Shown here: in pieces, positions 50,082 to 57,641 of the stretch
How the letters are laid out: every line of letters begins with the position of its first letter
Numbering within the stretch: position 1 is the stretch's first letter
Source: Paenibacillus_AB hodogayensis
GTDB taxonomy: Bacteria > Bacillota > Bacilli > Paenibacillales > NBRC-103111
Reading direction: 5' to 3'
Length of the DNA stretch: 64,000 bases
Assembly (NCBI RefSeq): GCF_039536325.1
Contig: NZ_BAAAYO010000006.1
Span: 558,001-622,000 of the forward strand
Made by a program: the position numbers and the translations under genes
Notes under the pieces: model-generated
Database searches by the model: none
Told to the model about the DNA's origin: nothing
What the model saw: the letters and a program-made list of their open reading frames with translations, nothing else

Positions 50082-50981
50082 CTACGTCATGGTCGCCCTC
50101 GGATGGGTGCGGTCGTACACTTCCTTCGTTCTGGACTTCGTCACGTGCGTATACACTTGAGTCGTGGAAATGTCGGCATGGCCGAGCATTTCCTGCACGG
50201 CTCTCAGATCGGCGCCGTTTTCCAGCAAATGCGTGGCGAATGAATGCCGAAGCGTATGCGGCGTAATTTCTATATCGATGCCCGCCTCCCGGGCGCGGCG
50301 CTTAATGATTTTCCAAAATCCTTGGCGGGTCAAGCGGGTGCCCAGATGATTGATGAAAAGCGCTTCCTCGCCCTTATCCTGGCGGAGCAGCTTCGGGCGT
50401 ACTGACTCGTTGTATTCCTCCAGGCAAACGGCGGCAATGCGTCCCAGCGGGATAATCCGCTCTTTGGAGCCTTTGCCTGTGCAATGGATGAAGCCCATCG
50501 CGACGTTGACATCCCCCACGTTCAGCGAGATCAACTCGGACACGCGAATGCCGGTCGCATACAGCAGCTCCAGCATAGCCTTGTCGCGCATGCCCGAAGC
50601 GGACGTCGTTTCGGGAGCATCCAGCAGCAGCCCGACCTGCTCGACGGTCAGCACCTTCGGCAGCCTTTTCTCCAGCTTCGGCGTCTCCATATGCAACGAA
50701 GGATCGCTCGCCATCAGCCCCTCCTTCACCAGGAACTGGCAAAAAGCGCGAATCGAAACGATCGTGCGTGATACGGTCGCCGGAGCGCGGCCAAGCTGCT
50801 TCAGCTCGTGCAGATAGGTGGCGATATGCAGCTTGCCCATCTCCCCCAACGACTGCACGCCCTGCCGGTCGAGATGCTCGATATATTGGACCAGGTCGCG
50901 TTCGTACGATTCGAGCGTGTTGTGCGCCAATCCCCGCTCCGCGGTGAGGTAATGTATAAAGCTTTGGAGATGTCTCTTCAT
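50082..50981 (-). CDS. xerD: Tyrosine recombinase XerD
   Basis: XerD (RipX) with XerC/CodV resolves chromosome dimers at dif. The 299-residue protein has a SAM-like N-terminal core-binding domain (about 1-85, LTAERGLAHNTLESYERDL) and the catalytic domain with Arg in YATGIRVSEL, HTLRHSFATHLLENG (H-x-x-R) and the Tyr nucleophile in STTQVYTHV. The start is ATG at 50981, giving the family's normal length; the nearest purine-rich site (GGGGGAACG) is somewhat far. It lies between yqzK and deoB as in B. subtilis. Confidence 0.95.
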   Translation of the reverse strand: MKRHLQSFIHYLTAERGLAHNTLESYERDLVQYIEHLDRQGVQSLGEMGKLHIATYLHELKQLGRAPATVSRTIVSIRAFCQFLVKEGLMASDPSLHMETPKLEKRLPKVLTVEQVGLLLDAPETTSASGMRDKAMLELLYATGIRVSELISLNVGDVNVAMGFIHCTGKGSKERIIPLGRIAAVCLEEYNESVRPKLLRQDKGEEALFINHLGTRLTRQGFWKIIKRRAREAGIDIEITPHTLRHSFATHLLENGADLRAVQEMLGHADISTTQVYTHVTKSRTKEVYDRTHPRATMT

Positions 50982-51085
50982 CGCTACTAGTCGTTCCCCC
51001 AGTGTGTCGTTCCTCTTTGTATGAGAACTATTCAACGCCGGGGGCCGTTTTCCTGCATAAGCCGAACAAAAGTTTGGGTTTTCCG

Positions 51086-51322
51086 TCATTCCCCGTACTT
51101 GTAAAAAAACAGCAATCGCTCCGCCGCCGTCTGCGGCTCGCTGACCGGCTCGTCATGCCGGAACGCCTTAACCGCCTTTCCGAGAGGCTCCCGGTAGCGG
51201 CCCGCCGGCTCGATCCAGCCCCCGACCAGCCGGAACAGCTGGAACAGCACGACCGTCAGCACGACGAATATCGCGATATATTTGGCGCGAATCCACCATT
51301 TCCTCCATCCGATAATCCACAT
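51086..51322 (-). CDS. yqzK: YqzK-family small membrane protein (DUF4227)
   Basis: A 78-residue protein with an amphipathic basic N-terminus (WRKWWIRAKY), one membrane helix (about 14-33, IAIFVVLTVVLFQLFRLVGG), and a polar tail ending AERLLFFYKYGE. The sequence and the place between fur and xerD fit the YqzK/DUF4227 family, whose function is unknown. The start is ATG at 51322 with CGGAGGACGG upstream. Confidence 0.85.
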   Translation of the reverse strand: MWIIGWRKWWIRAKYIAIFVVLTVVLFQLFRLVGGWIEPAGRYREPLGKAVKAFRHDEPVSEPQTAAERLLFFYKYGE

Positions 51323-51433
51323 GGCCCGTCCTCCGCATGGCACGAAATTCGCGTTCAGCAGCCGATTCGCCGCTTTTGTACCCAGATTATGAGAGGACGA
51401 GCCGATTTATGTCCCGGGCGACCGTAAAATGCC

Positions 51434-51474
51434 AAAATCCCCGGACAAGCGTGAACCACGCTGCCGGGGATTTC
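51434..51474 (-). terminator. Terminator after fur
   Basis: AAATCCCCGG pairs with CCGGGGATTT, with an inner GCGTG/CACGC stem, then TTTT on the minus strand, directly after the fur stop. Confidence 0.85.
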
Positions 51475-51477
51475 CCG

Positions 51478-51939
51478 TTATTCCGTCTCCGGAGGTTGTA
51501 CTTTGTCTTTGCACCGATGGCAGATGCCTTGAAAATCAAGCCGATGATCCAGCACCTTGAATTGAAACTCGCGCTCCAGCCGTTCCTCCAGCGGAGTAAG
51601 CCAATCGTCCATAATTTCGTCGACGGCCCCGCATTGCACACAAATCAGATGGTGGTGATGATGCCGCGTGCTGTCGCTGCGAAGATCGTAGCGGGCCACG
51701 CCATCGCCGAAGTTCATCTTCTCCACCACGTGCAGCTCGCTGAGCAGCTCCAGGGTCCGATACACGGTAGCAAGCCCGATTTCGGGCGCTTTATCCTTGA
51801 CGAGCATGAAGACGTCTTCCGCGCTCAAATGATCTTCTTCATTTTCCAATAATACGCGCACGGTCGCTTCGCGCTGGGGTGTCAGCTTGTAGCCTTTGGA
51901 TTGCAATTGCTGCTTGATTTTTTCGATACGCGCTTCCAT
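51478..51939 (-). CDS. fur: Ferric uptake regulator Fur
   Basis: A Fe(II)-dependent repressor of iron uptake. The 153-residue protein has the winged helix (YKLTPQREATVRVLLENEED; EIGLATVYRTLELLSEL). The metal-binding dimerisation domain has a His stretch (RHHHHHLICVQCG) and two Cys pairs, CVQC and CHRC, for structural zinc. Gene order spoIIM-fur-yqzK-xerD identifies it as Fur rather than PerR or Zur, although a LacI/binding-protein insert separates it from spoIIM. The start is ATG at 51939 after GAGGGGGAGG. Confidence 0.93.
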   Translation of the reverse strand: MEARIEKIKQQLQSKGYKLTPQREATVRVLLENEEDHLSAEDVFMLVKDKAPEIGLATVYRTLELLSELHVVEKMNFGDGVARYDLRSDSTRHHHHHLICVQCGAVDEIMDDWLTPLEERLEREFQFKVLDHRLDFQGICHRCKDKVQPPETE

Positions 51940-52017
51940 GGTCCTCCCCCTCTTGAGCGCTTTCGCGTGTTGCTTCCCGTCCGATTTCCATATAATTAAA
52001 GAAACCGCCGCATTCTC

Positions 52018-52046
52018 ATTATAGGGGGAGCGGCAAAACAAGTCAA
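52018..52046 (-). promoter_or_regulatory. SigA promoter of fur
   Basis: Minus strand: TTGACT (52041-52046), 17 bp, perfect TATAAT (52018-52023). The sequence after the -10 (TATAATGAGAATG) resembles half of a Fur/PerR box, so autoregulation is possible. It lies only about 25 bp after the binding-protein stop, with no terminator between. Confidence 0.75.
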
Positions 52047-52071
52047 ACTTTTTAGAATGATTTTAAAAGAG

Positions 52072-53394
52072 CTACGGGTTCTTGCTTTTGAATTCCTGAA
52101 TTTTTTTGACCGACGCTTCCTCTGCCGTGCGCAGCGCCGTGTTCACGTCCATTTTGTCCATCGCGATATTATTGCCCGCCGCCGTGTACTGACCGACCAG
52201 TTCGGCGTCATAGATGCCTTTGGCCGGAATCGGGGCGAACTTGTTGTAGAAAATCGCCTTCCAGTTGCGGTCCTTGTAAGGCGATTCTTTGCCGATCTCC
52301 TTCTTGACCGCTTCGTCGTTCAATACCGGCATAATGCCCTTGCGCGCCATCCCGGTCTGGAACTCCTCGGAAATCATATATTTCAGCACTTCCATAGTCG
52401 CTTCTTTGTTGCGGACCATATTCGTCATGCCGAAGTACACCGGATACGATTGCGAGCCGACTCCCTTCTCCACCGTCGGGAACGAGACAATATCCCAGTT
52501 CAGCGATTTCAGCTCCTGCTCCCAGACGTAGATCAAGCTGGACAAATAACCGAACATGCCGACGTTCTGATCCTTGACGAACATGTTGATGTCCGGGATT
52601 TTATTGATCTTTTTCATGCCTTCCAGATAGTCGGGAACCCGCATCGGGTCGAGGAAATACGTTTGGAAAAACGATTTCCAGCGCTCGTCCTTGTTGATTG
52701 TCGGCGTATCGTTTTGCAGATCGGCATCGGGAATGGCCATGGGATTCAGCCGAAGCGTATGGGCCGGCGAATGGGTGAACCCGAAATACTGCGTGCCTCC
52801 GTCGACGCGGGTCAGCTTTTTGGAGAGCTCGACCATTTCGTTCCACGTTATGCCGTCCTTCGGATAGGGGACGCCGAACTTGTCGAACAGCGTTTTGTTG
52901 TAATAGAGCACCAGATTGCTCGTAAAGATCGGGAGTCCGTACAGCTTCCCTCCCGAAGCTTGCTTGACGGCTTCGAGAACGGTCGGGTCGAGCTTGCTCA
53001 GATCGACCTTCTGGGCTTTGATCAGCTCGGTCATATCGTATTGAATGCCGGCGGGAAACGCGGCCGCTTCAAAATTGCCGATCGACTGGAAAAAAATATC
53101 GAATTTCGTGCCGTTGGCGATCAGATCGGCCAACTGCGTGCCCGTACCCGTCCGCTGGATGTACTTGATCGTCCAGTTGGGAAAATGTTTGCGCAGCGCG
53201 TCGCCGAACCGGTAATCGAAGCTTTCGACCGGATCTCCGTTGCTCGAATAAAAAACGACCTCGGCCGGCTCCTTCGTAATATCCTTCTCCGGCGATTTTG
53301 CGGGATCCCCGCCGGTTCCGCCGCTGCTGCAAGCCCCCAACAGCCCTGCGGCCAGCGTCATGGCCGTCAACGTTTTCGTGCGTTTGTTCAGCAT
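52072..53394 (-). CDS. Orphan family 1 solute-binding lipoprotein (ABC sugar-type)
   Basis: A 440-residue extracytoplasmic binding protein with a lipobox (GLLGAC, Cys about 22) and a Ser/Gly-rich linker. The body has the family 1 pattern: AEVVFYSSNGDPVES, PNWTIKYIQRTGTGTQLADL, FDIFFQSIGN, NLVLYYNKTLFDKFGVPYPK, DGITWNEMVELSKKL, ending MDVNTALRTAEEASVKKIQE. No transporter genes adjoin. It is divergent from a LacI regulator, with a cre site at its start point. GGGGGAA lies before the ATG at 53394. It is probably part of a carbohydrate uptake system using a shared ATPase. Confidence 0.88.
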   Translation of the reverse strand: MLNKRTKTLTAMTLAAGLLGACSSGGTGGDPAKSPEKDITKEPAEVVFYSSNGDPVESFDYRFGDALRKHFPNWTIKYIQRTGTGTQLADLIANGTKFDIFFQSIGNFEAAAFPAGIQYDMTELIKAQKVDLSKLDPTVLEAVKQASGGKLYGLPIFTSNLVLYYNKTLFDKFGVPYPKDGITWNEMVELSKKLTRVDGGTQYFGFTHSPAHTLRLNPMAIPDADLQNDTPTINKDERWKSFFQTYFLDPMRVPDYLEGMKKINKIPDINMFVKDQNVGMFGYLSSLIYVWEQELKSLNWDIVSFPTVEKGVGSQSYPVYFGMTNMVRNKEATMEVLKYMISEEFQTGMARKGIMPVLNDEAVKKEIGKESPYKDRNWKAIFYNKFAPIPAKGIYDAELVGQYTAAGNNIAMDKMDVNTALRTAEEASVKKIQEFKSKNP

Positions 53395-53496
53395 GTGAAA
53401 AATTCCCCCTTCTGTTTTTTGCAACCGTTCCGGAAATCGATTTCTTTATTCGGTTTAACAAGCGAATTGTCATCAATACCGGAAGGGTACACCGTT

Positions 53497-53548
53497 ATGA
53501 AAGCGATTTCTTAATTCTTATCTTAAGTCCGTTGCAAAGAAATGTAAA
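53497..53548 (-). promoter_or_regulatory. Promoter with cre site before the 52072 binding-protein gene
   Basis: Minus strand: TTTACA (53543-53548), 17 bp, TAAGAT (53520-53525). The plus-strand sequence ATGAAAGCGATTTCT (53497-53511) matches the CcpA consensus at every fixed position and covers the expected start point. A partial cre-like element (GGAAATCGATTTCTT) follows at 53431-53446. Confidence 0.65.
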
Positions 53549-53574
53549 GTTTAATTTTATAAAAATATTATCGT

Positions 53575-53597
53575 AAAAATGTAATCGTTACATTTTT
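53575..53597. promoter_or_regulatory. Perfect 23-bp palindrome, probable LacI-family operator
   Basis: Arms AAAAATGTAA and TTACATTTTT are perfect complements around TCG. It lies between the divergent lacI-type gene and the binding-protein gene, upstream of the latter's -35. The core ATGTAATCG also occurs at the cre-like site of the other binding-protein gene (45414). Confidence 0.7.
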
Positions 53598-53677
53598 GTG
53601 CAACTTTTTTTTCACCATCCCTCATGGTATGATGGAATATAATCGTTTGTTTGTCGGACTATACGAAAGGAGTACGC

Positions 53678-54664
53678 ATGATAACGCTAAAAGATATCGC
53701 CAAGGCTGCCGGCGTAACCGCCGCTACGGTTTCCCGCGCGCTAAACAACGAACCCGGCGTCAAAGATCGGACGCGCACCAAAATCATCGCGCTAGCCAAA
53801 GAGATGAACTACTTGTCCGGTCCGGCCGCGAAGCGCAAAGCTGAAACGCGGCAAGGCAGTATAGGGGTTCTCTGGAATCGTCCTTATGGCTTGTTCTTCA
53901 ACCATCTGTGCCTCGAGCTGCAGCGGCAGGCGGCTTTGCGCGACCACTACACGATCGTTTCCTTCGCGAAGCCCGACGAGGCTCTTCGCCACTTCAACGA
54001 CCATCTGGTCGATAAAGCGATCTATTGGTGCGGCCCAGGATGGAAGCCGAGCCTCGAATTTTTGCAAGCCAAGCAGCAGTTCCGTGGAAACATGCTGATG
54101 CTCGGGGGCGCGAGCCTGGATGGCACCCACCGGCTGGAGGTTGACCGGAAGGACGCGATGCTGAAGGCGGTCCGGCATCTGGCCGGTCTCGGACATCGGC
54201 GCATTGCGTTCGTGGGCAGCGCTTCCGATAAGCAGATGGGGTATACGATCGGATTGCTGGAAAACCAGCTGGAATACGACCCGGATTTTCTCATGAACTG
54301 CCATACCGACATCGAGCTGTCTCAGGAACAGGTCGCCAAAGTGCTCCGCAAGAACGATCCAGACCGGGCGACGGCCGTTATCGTCGACAGCCACGGCAAC
54401 CTATTTTCGTTCATTCAGGCGATTCGCAAGTTGGGCCTTCGCGTTCCGGAAGATTTCTCCTTGATCGTTTACGAGAGCATTCCGGAGACGGAGAAGCTGC
54501 TGGACGTACCTATCACGTACGTAGGCCCGAACGTCCGCGAACTGGCCGAACGTTCGATCGGGCTGCTTCTCGGCGACGACCCGCTTTCCGAAGGCGAGTG
54601 GCACAACCAGACCATCTATCCCGAATTGATCGTCCGACACACGACAGCCACGCCCCCCGGCTGA
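53678..54664 (+). CDS. LacI-family transcriptional regulator
   Basis: A 328-residue repressor. The N-terminal helix-turn-helix ITLKDIAKAAGVTAATVSRALNN (written as two overlapping parts: ITLKDIAKAAG, VTAATVSRALNN) is the LacI signature, followed by the hinge region (NYLSGPAAKRKAETRQGSIG) and a periplasmic-binding-type effector domain (about 60-325; HLAGLGHRRIAFVGSASDKQ, DFSLIVYESIPE). It is divergent from the 52072 binding-protein gene and presumably regulates it through the palindrome between them. The start is ATG at 53678 with AAAGGAG upstream. Confidence 0.9.
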   Translation: MITLKDIAKAAGVTAATVSRALNNEPGVKDRTRTKIIALAKEMNYLSGPAAKRKAETRQGSIGVLWNRPYGLFFNHLCLELQRQAALRDHYTIVSFAKPDEALRHFNDHLVDKAIYWCGPGWKPSLEFLQAKQQFRGNMLMLGGASLDGTHRLEVDRKDAMLKAVRHLAGLGHRRIAFVGSASDKQMGYTIGLLENQLEYDPDFLMNCHTDIELSQEQVAKVLRKNDPDRATAVIVDSHGNLFSFIQAIRKLGLRVPEDFSLIVYESIPETEKLLDVPITYVGPNVRELAERSIGLLLGDDPLSEGEWHNQTIYPELIVRHTTATPPG

Positions 54665-54686
54665 TGCCGACAAGGAAGTCCCCTCA

Positions 54687-55331
54687 CTACCCGATTTGAG
54701 CGGCCACCAGCATCGGCGTCACCCATTTGATCATCACCGGGGACAAATAAGCCTCGAACAATGCCACGCCGAACAACAGCGCGGTCATGACGACGGTGGA
54801 AGACGTATATTTGACGAAGGTCGGGTACAGAGCCCCGCGCTTCTGCATAAACCGGTTTTTCACGATATACAGGGAAAAAGCGCACGCTCCGACGCTGCAC
54901 ATGACCAGTGCCGGAATAACGATGAGATTTTGCGGCGCGATCGACACGAAGGCGAACAGCATGCCTTTCCACGACAGCTGCCCGACCAGATAGCCGACCG
55001 AGAAGCCGATCAGCACGCCCTTCAGAAAATCGAGCAAAAAAATGAGCGGCAGCCCGATCACGGACAAGCCGAGCACCCAAATGAGACCGATCCATTTCAG
55101 GTGAAGCGCGAAGGAGTCCCAGAGCGCTGCCGTTCCTCCGAACTTGTTGCCCTGATCGACGATCTGGATAAAGCTGTTCACATGCCGGGCCATCTCTTCC
55201 TTCTGTCCGGGCGAAAGCGCATTGACCATCAATGCCCCGAAGACGACCCCCATGACGAACAGCACCGAGACGAACAAATAAAGCGGCAAATGATCCTTCA
55301 TATACAATCGCATCTGGTAGTTCCGATTCAT
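54687..55331 (-). CDS. spoIIM: Stage II sporulation protein M
   Basis: SpoIIM is part of the SpoIID-SpoIIP-SpoIIM complex that drives engulfment of the forespore; it anchors the hydrolases in the mother-cell membrane. The 214-residue protein has a basic N-terminus (MNRNYQMRLYMKDH), about five membrane helices, and the DUF95-type block GVLIGFSVGYLVGQLSWKGM with FVSIAPQNLIVIPALV. The start is ATG at 55331 after GGGGAGGAAG. In B. subtilis it neighbours fur; here a binding-protein/LacI pair intervenes. It is convergent with the LacI gene, 22 bp apart. Confidence 0.93.
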   Translation of the reverse strand: MNRNYQMRLYMKDHLPLYLFVSVLFVMGVVFGALMVNALSPGQKEEMARHVNSFIQIVDQGNKFGGTAALWDSFALHLKWIGLIWVLGLSVIGLPLIFLLDFLKGVLIGFSVGYLVGQLSWKGMLFAFVSIAPQNLIVIPALVMCSVGACAFSLYIVKNRFMQKRGALYPTFVKYTSSTVVMTALLFGVALFEAYLSPVMIKWVTPMLVAAQIG

Positions 55332-55469
55332 GTTCGCTTCCTCCCCTTGTCCTGCTGCATCCAATATATGAAGGCAAGGGGAAAACTATGTCTATCGGAT
55401 TGGAATCTTTCGCGGATCGCTAGTCTATCCAAGAACGAATGATAGGGAAGCCTGTTTCATTCCGAGAAC

Positions 55470-55493
55470 AAGAATAGCCCTCCGTCGAGGGCC
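55470..55493 (-). terminator. Terminator after endonuclease Q gene
   Basis: GCCCTC pairs with GAGGGC (4-nt loop) on the minus strand, then a T-rich tail (TATTCTTGTT). It lies about 50 bp after the stop. Confidence 0.5.
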
Positions 55494-55540
55494 ACAGTCT
55501 TCCAATGGAACATTGGCCACTAGGCCGAGGCAGGGAACGT

Positions 55541-56722
55541 TCAGGAGCGCTCCCGAGATACTTTGCCGTATCGACCTCCGCCTCCTACCTCCAATTGCAG
55601 CGTTCCGGCCCTCGCTTGCGCGATATAGCCGGCCAGCTCTACTCCGACGGCTTCCCGCAGCTCTTCCAAGCCGACCCGGTGCAAAATGTTCATCTCCGTG
55701 CCGAACCGCTCCAGCAGCGTCTGCAGCTTCTTCTTCCCAAGCCCGGGCATATATTCGAGCGGCACCTGGAACTTATACGGCGGATGATGCTCCGCTATGC
55801 GGGCTTCGTCGCGGCCGGCAATCGAACGGATTCGGTCCATCACGCCGCGGACGATTTTCGGACTGCCGCAATACAAGCAGCGTTCCGCCGCTATTTGCGC
55901 TTCATCCACGATCGAATCGCATGCCCCGCAGTAGGTGCGGTGGTATTTGCCGAGACGCGGGTTAAGCCCGTAATTGGCCGCTATGCGCCGTCCCCCCTCG
56001 CGCCCCAGTGCGAGCTGCAATTCGCGAAACGTCGGCGCGGCCAGCTCCAGCTCGTTGTACTCTCGGCCGATCTTGCCGAGCGAATGGGCGTCGGAATTGG
56101 TCACGAACGAATACTGGTCCAGTTCGGGAAGGAGGCTGGCCATCTCCGTATCGGCAGACAGGCCGAGTTCTACGGCGGCTACCCGGTCCGGGTCGAGCAT
56201 ATCCGCCAGATGGCGCGCCCCGCTGCCGAACAAGCTTTTGTAAGGGGTAAAAATATGCGCCGGGATCAGCATCCCGCCCCGTCCCACCGCTTCCTCCTGA
56301 AGCCGGCGGGCTGGCAGGTACAGGCGCTGCGAGCTTAGCCCAACGTTTTTCATATGCGGCCGCAGCCAGTCGGTAAATTCGCGCATTGCCTGAAGCGTTG
56401 GCAAGTAAACGAGCAGATGGGCCGCCCCGAGTCCCTCGTCCTTAACCTCGATTTCGCTGCCGAGCATGATCGTCGTCCGGCCGTAGCGGATGCCCCCGCC
56501 CTCCAGCTCGCTCATTTCGCCTTTGTCCAAATAATGCATAATTTCTTCCTGCACGAACGGCGACTGGCAGTCGATAATGCCGACGATATCGATCCCTTTC
56601 CGGTCGGACGCTTCTTTGGCGATGTTGTAAAAGGTCAGGTCGCGGCTGCCGCTGATCTTCACCGGTTCGCCTTTCTCGGTGCGGCCGATATGGATGTGCA
56701 GGTCGGCCCAATAGCGGTTCAT
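55541..56722 (-). CDS. Endonuclease Q family protein (YqxK-like)
   Basis: A 393-residue PHP-fold nuclease related to archaeal and Bacillus EndoQ, which nicks 5' of deaminated bases (uracil, hypoxanthine, xanthine) and abasic sites. Metal-binding motifs: YWADLHIHIG at the start, VGIIDCQSP, LGSEIEVKDE, NSDAHSLGKIG. A zinc finger follows (CGACDSIVDEAQ ... CLYCGSPK, about 298-322), then a helix-hairpin-helix region (MPGLGKKKLQTLLERFG). The ATG overlaps the nudF stop (ATGA), so it is translated with nudF; both act on damaged nucleotides or DNA. Confidence 0.87.
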   Translation of the reverse strand: MNRYWADLHIHIGRTEKGEPVKISGSRDLTFYNIAKEASDRKGIDIVGIIDCQSPFVQEEIMHYLDKGEMSELEGGGIRYGRTTIMLGSEIEVKDEGLGAAHLLVYLPTLQAMREFTDWLRPHMKNVGLSSQRLYLPARRLQEEAVGRGGMLIPAHIFTPYKSLFGSGARHLADMLDPDRVAAVELGLSADTEMASLLPELDQYSFVTNSDAHSLGKIGREYNELELAAPTFRELQLALGREGGRRIAANYGLNPRLGKYHRTYCGACDSIVDEAQIAAERCLYCGSPKIVRGVMDRIRSIAGRDEARIAEHHPPYKFQVPLEYMPGLGKKKLQTLLERFGTEMNILHRVGLEELREAVGVELAGYIAQARAGTLQLEVGGGGRYGKVSRERS

Positions 56723-57279
56723 AACGAATACGAGCCAGTCAGACGATGCAGCTGCCAGGCGTAGACCGCGGCAATCGTCTTGGCGTCGCTGATCCGGCCT
56801 TCCTCGATATACCGCTTGGCGGTATCCAACGTTATCGCTTCGCAGTCGATAAATTCGTCCTCGTCCGGCTTTGCCGTTCCCGGCGTCAGCTTGTCGGCCA
56901 CGTACAAATGCAGGATCTCGTCGGCAAAGCCGGGCGACGTATAGAAGGAGCTTAACAGCCGCACCTCCGAACAAGTGAAGCCGGTTTCCTCCTCCAGCTC
57001 GCGCATGGCTGCGGAAGCCGTGTCCTCGCCCGGCTCCAGCTTCCCGGCGGGGATCTCCACCTGACTGCGGCCGAGCGGCTTGCGGTACTGCTCGACGACG
57101 ATCATCCGGTCTTCATGAATGGCCAGTACGGCAACGGCCCCCGGATGCTTGACGATTTCCCTCGTCGCCGTTTCCCCGTTTGGCAGCAGGACGCGATCGA
57201 CCTGCAAAGATATGATTTTGCCCTGGAATACAGGCTCTGTAGCGATCGTCACTTCTTCGTACTTGGATTTGCCCGACAT
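56719..57279 (-). CDS. nudF: ADP-ribose pyrophosphatase (Nudix)
   Basis: NudF hydrolyses ADP-ribose to AMP and ribose 5-phosphate. The 186-residue protein has the Nudix box GKLEPGEDTASAAMRELEEE followed by TGF (about 77-99), with the catalytic Glu pairs, preceded by VEQYRKPLGRSQVEIPAG, the substrate-recognition block of NudF. GAGGAGATG precedes the ATG. It is coupled to the endonuclease Q gene. Confidence 0.92.
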   Translation of the reverse strand: MSGKSKYEEVTIATEPVFQGKIISLQVDRVLLPNGETATREIVKHPGAVAVLAIHEDRMIVVEQYRKPLGRSQVEIPAGKLEPGEDTASAAMRELEEETGFTCSEVRLLSSFYTSPGFADEILHLYVADKLTPGTAKPDEDEFIDCEAITLDTAKRYIEEGRISDAKTIAAVYAWQLHRLTGSYSL

Positions 57280-57410
57280 CGTGTCATCTCCTCATTTTCC
57301 GAAACTTCATTCTCTCTCGCGTCTCGTTATTTCGGGCATAGCTTGTCCGCCGGACGCATACGTTGATAGTATACCAGACTTTCAAACGAATGATGAGGAC
57401 GGGATGAGCG

Positions 57411-57641
57411 ATGAAAAGCTATATAACCGAGACGCAGCTGAGATTGGTCGGAAAAAGCTGGGAAATCCGCGCGCAATTACGCAGCATGTCCGCTGCGGCA
57501 GGAAGCGGCCAGGACGGGCTGGCCGCCCTGCTGCCCAAGCTTATCGACGGCCGCCAGCAGCCGACAGAGCGGCCTGCGCCGCCGCGCATACCGTCAGGAA
57601 AAACGCCGGATCGTCGCGTAGTTGCCTTCCCATCGTCGTAA
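57411..57641 (+). CDS. Possible small protein divergent from nudF (YqkK-like?)
   Basis: A 76-codon plus-strand frame starting MKSYITETQLRLVGKSWEIR. The first 45 residues look like a folded amphipathic helix (LRLVGKSWEIRAQLRSM) with a second helix (LAALLPKLID), after which the sequence becomes Pro/Arg-rich, where it overlaps the antisense DUF3866 gene. A small gene divergent from nudF is known in Bacillus, which favours this one. The ribosome binding site is poor (GAGGACGGGATGAGCG). The overlap of about 100 bp with the convergent gene argues against it, or for shared 3' ends. Confidence 0.4.
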   Translation: MKSYITETQLRLVGKSWEIRAQLRSMSAAAGSGQDGLAALLPKLIDGRQQPTERPAPPRIPSGKTPDRRVVAFPSS

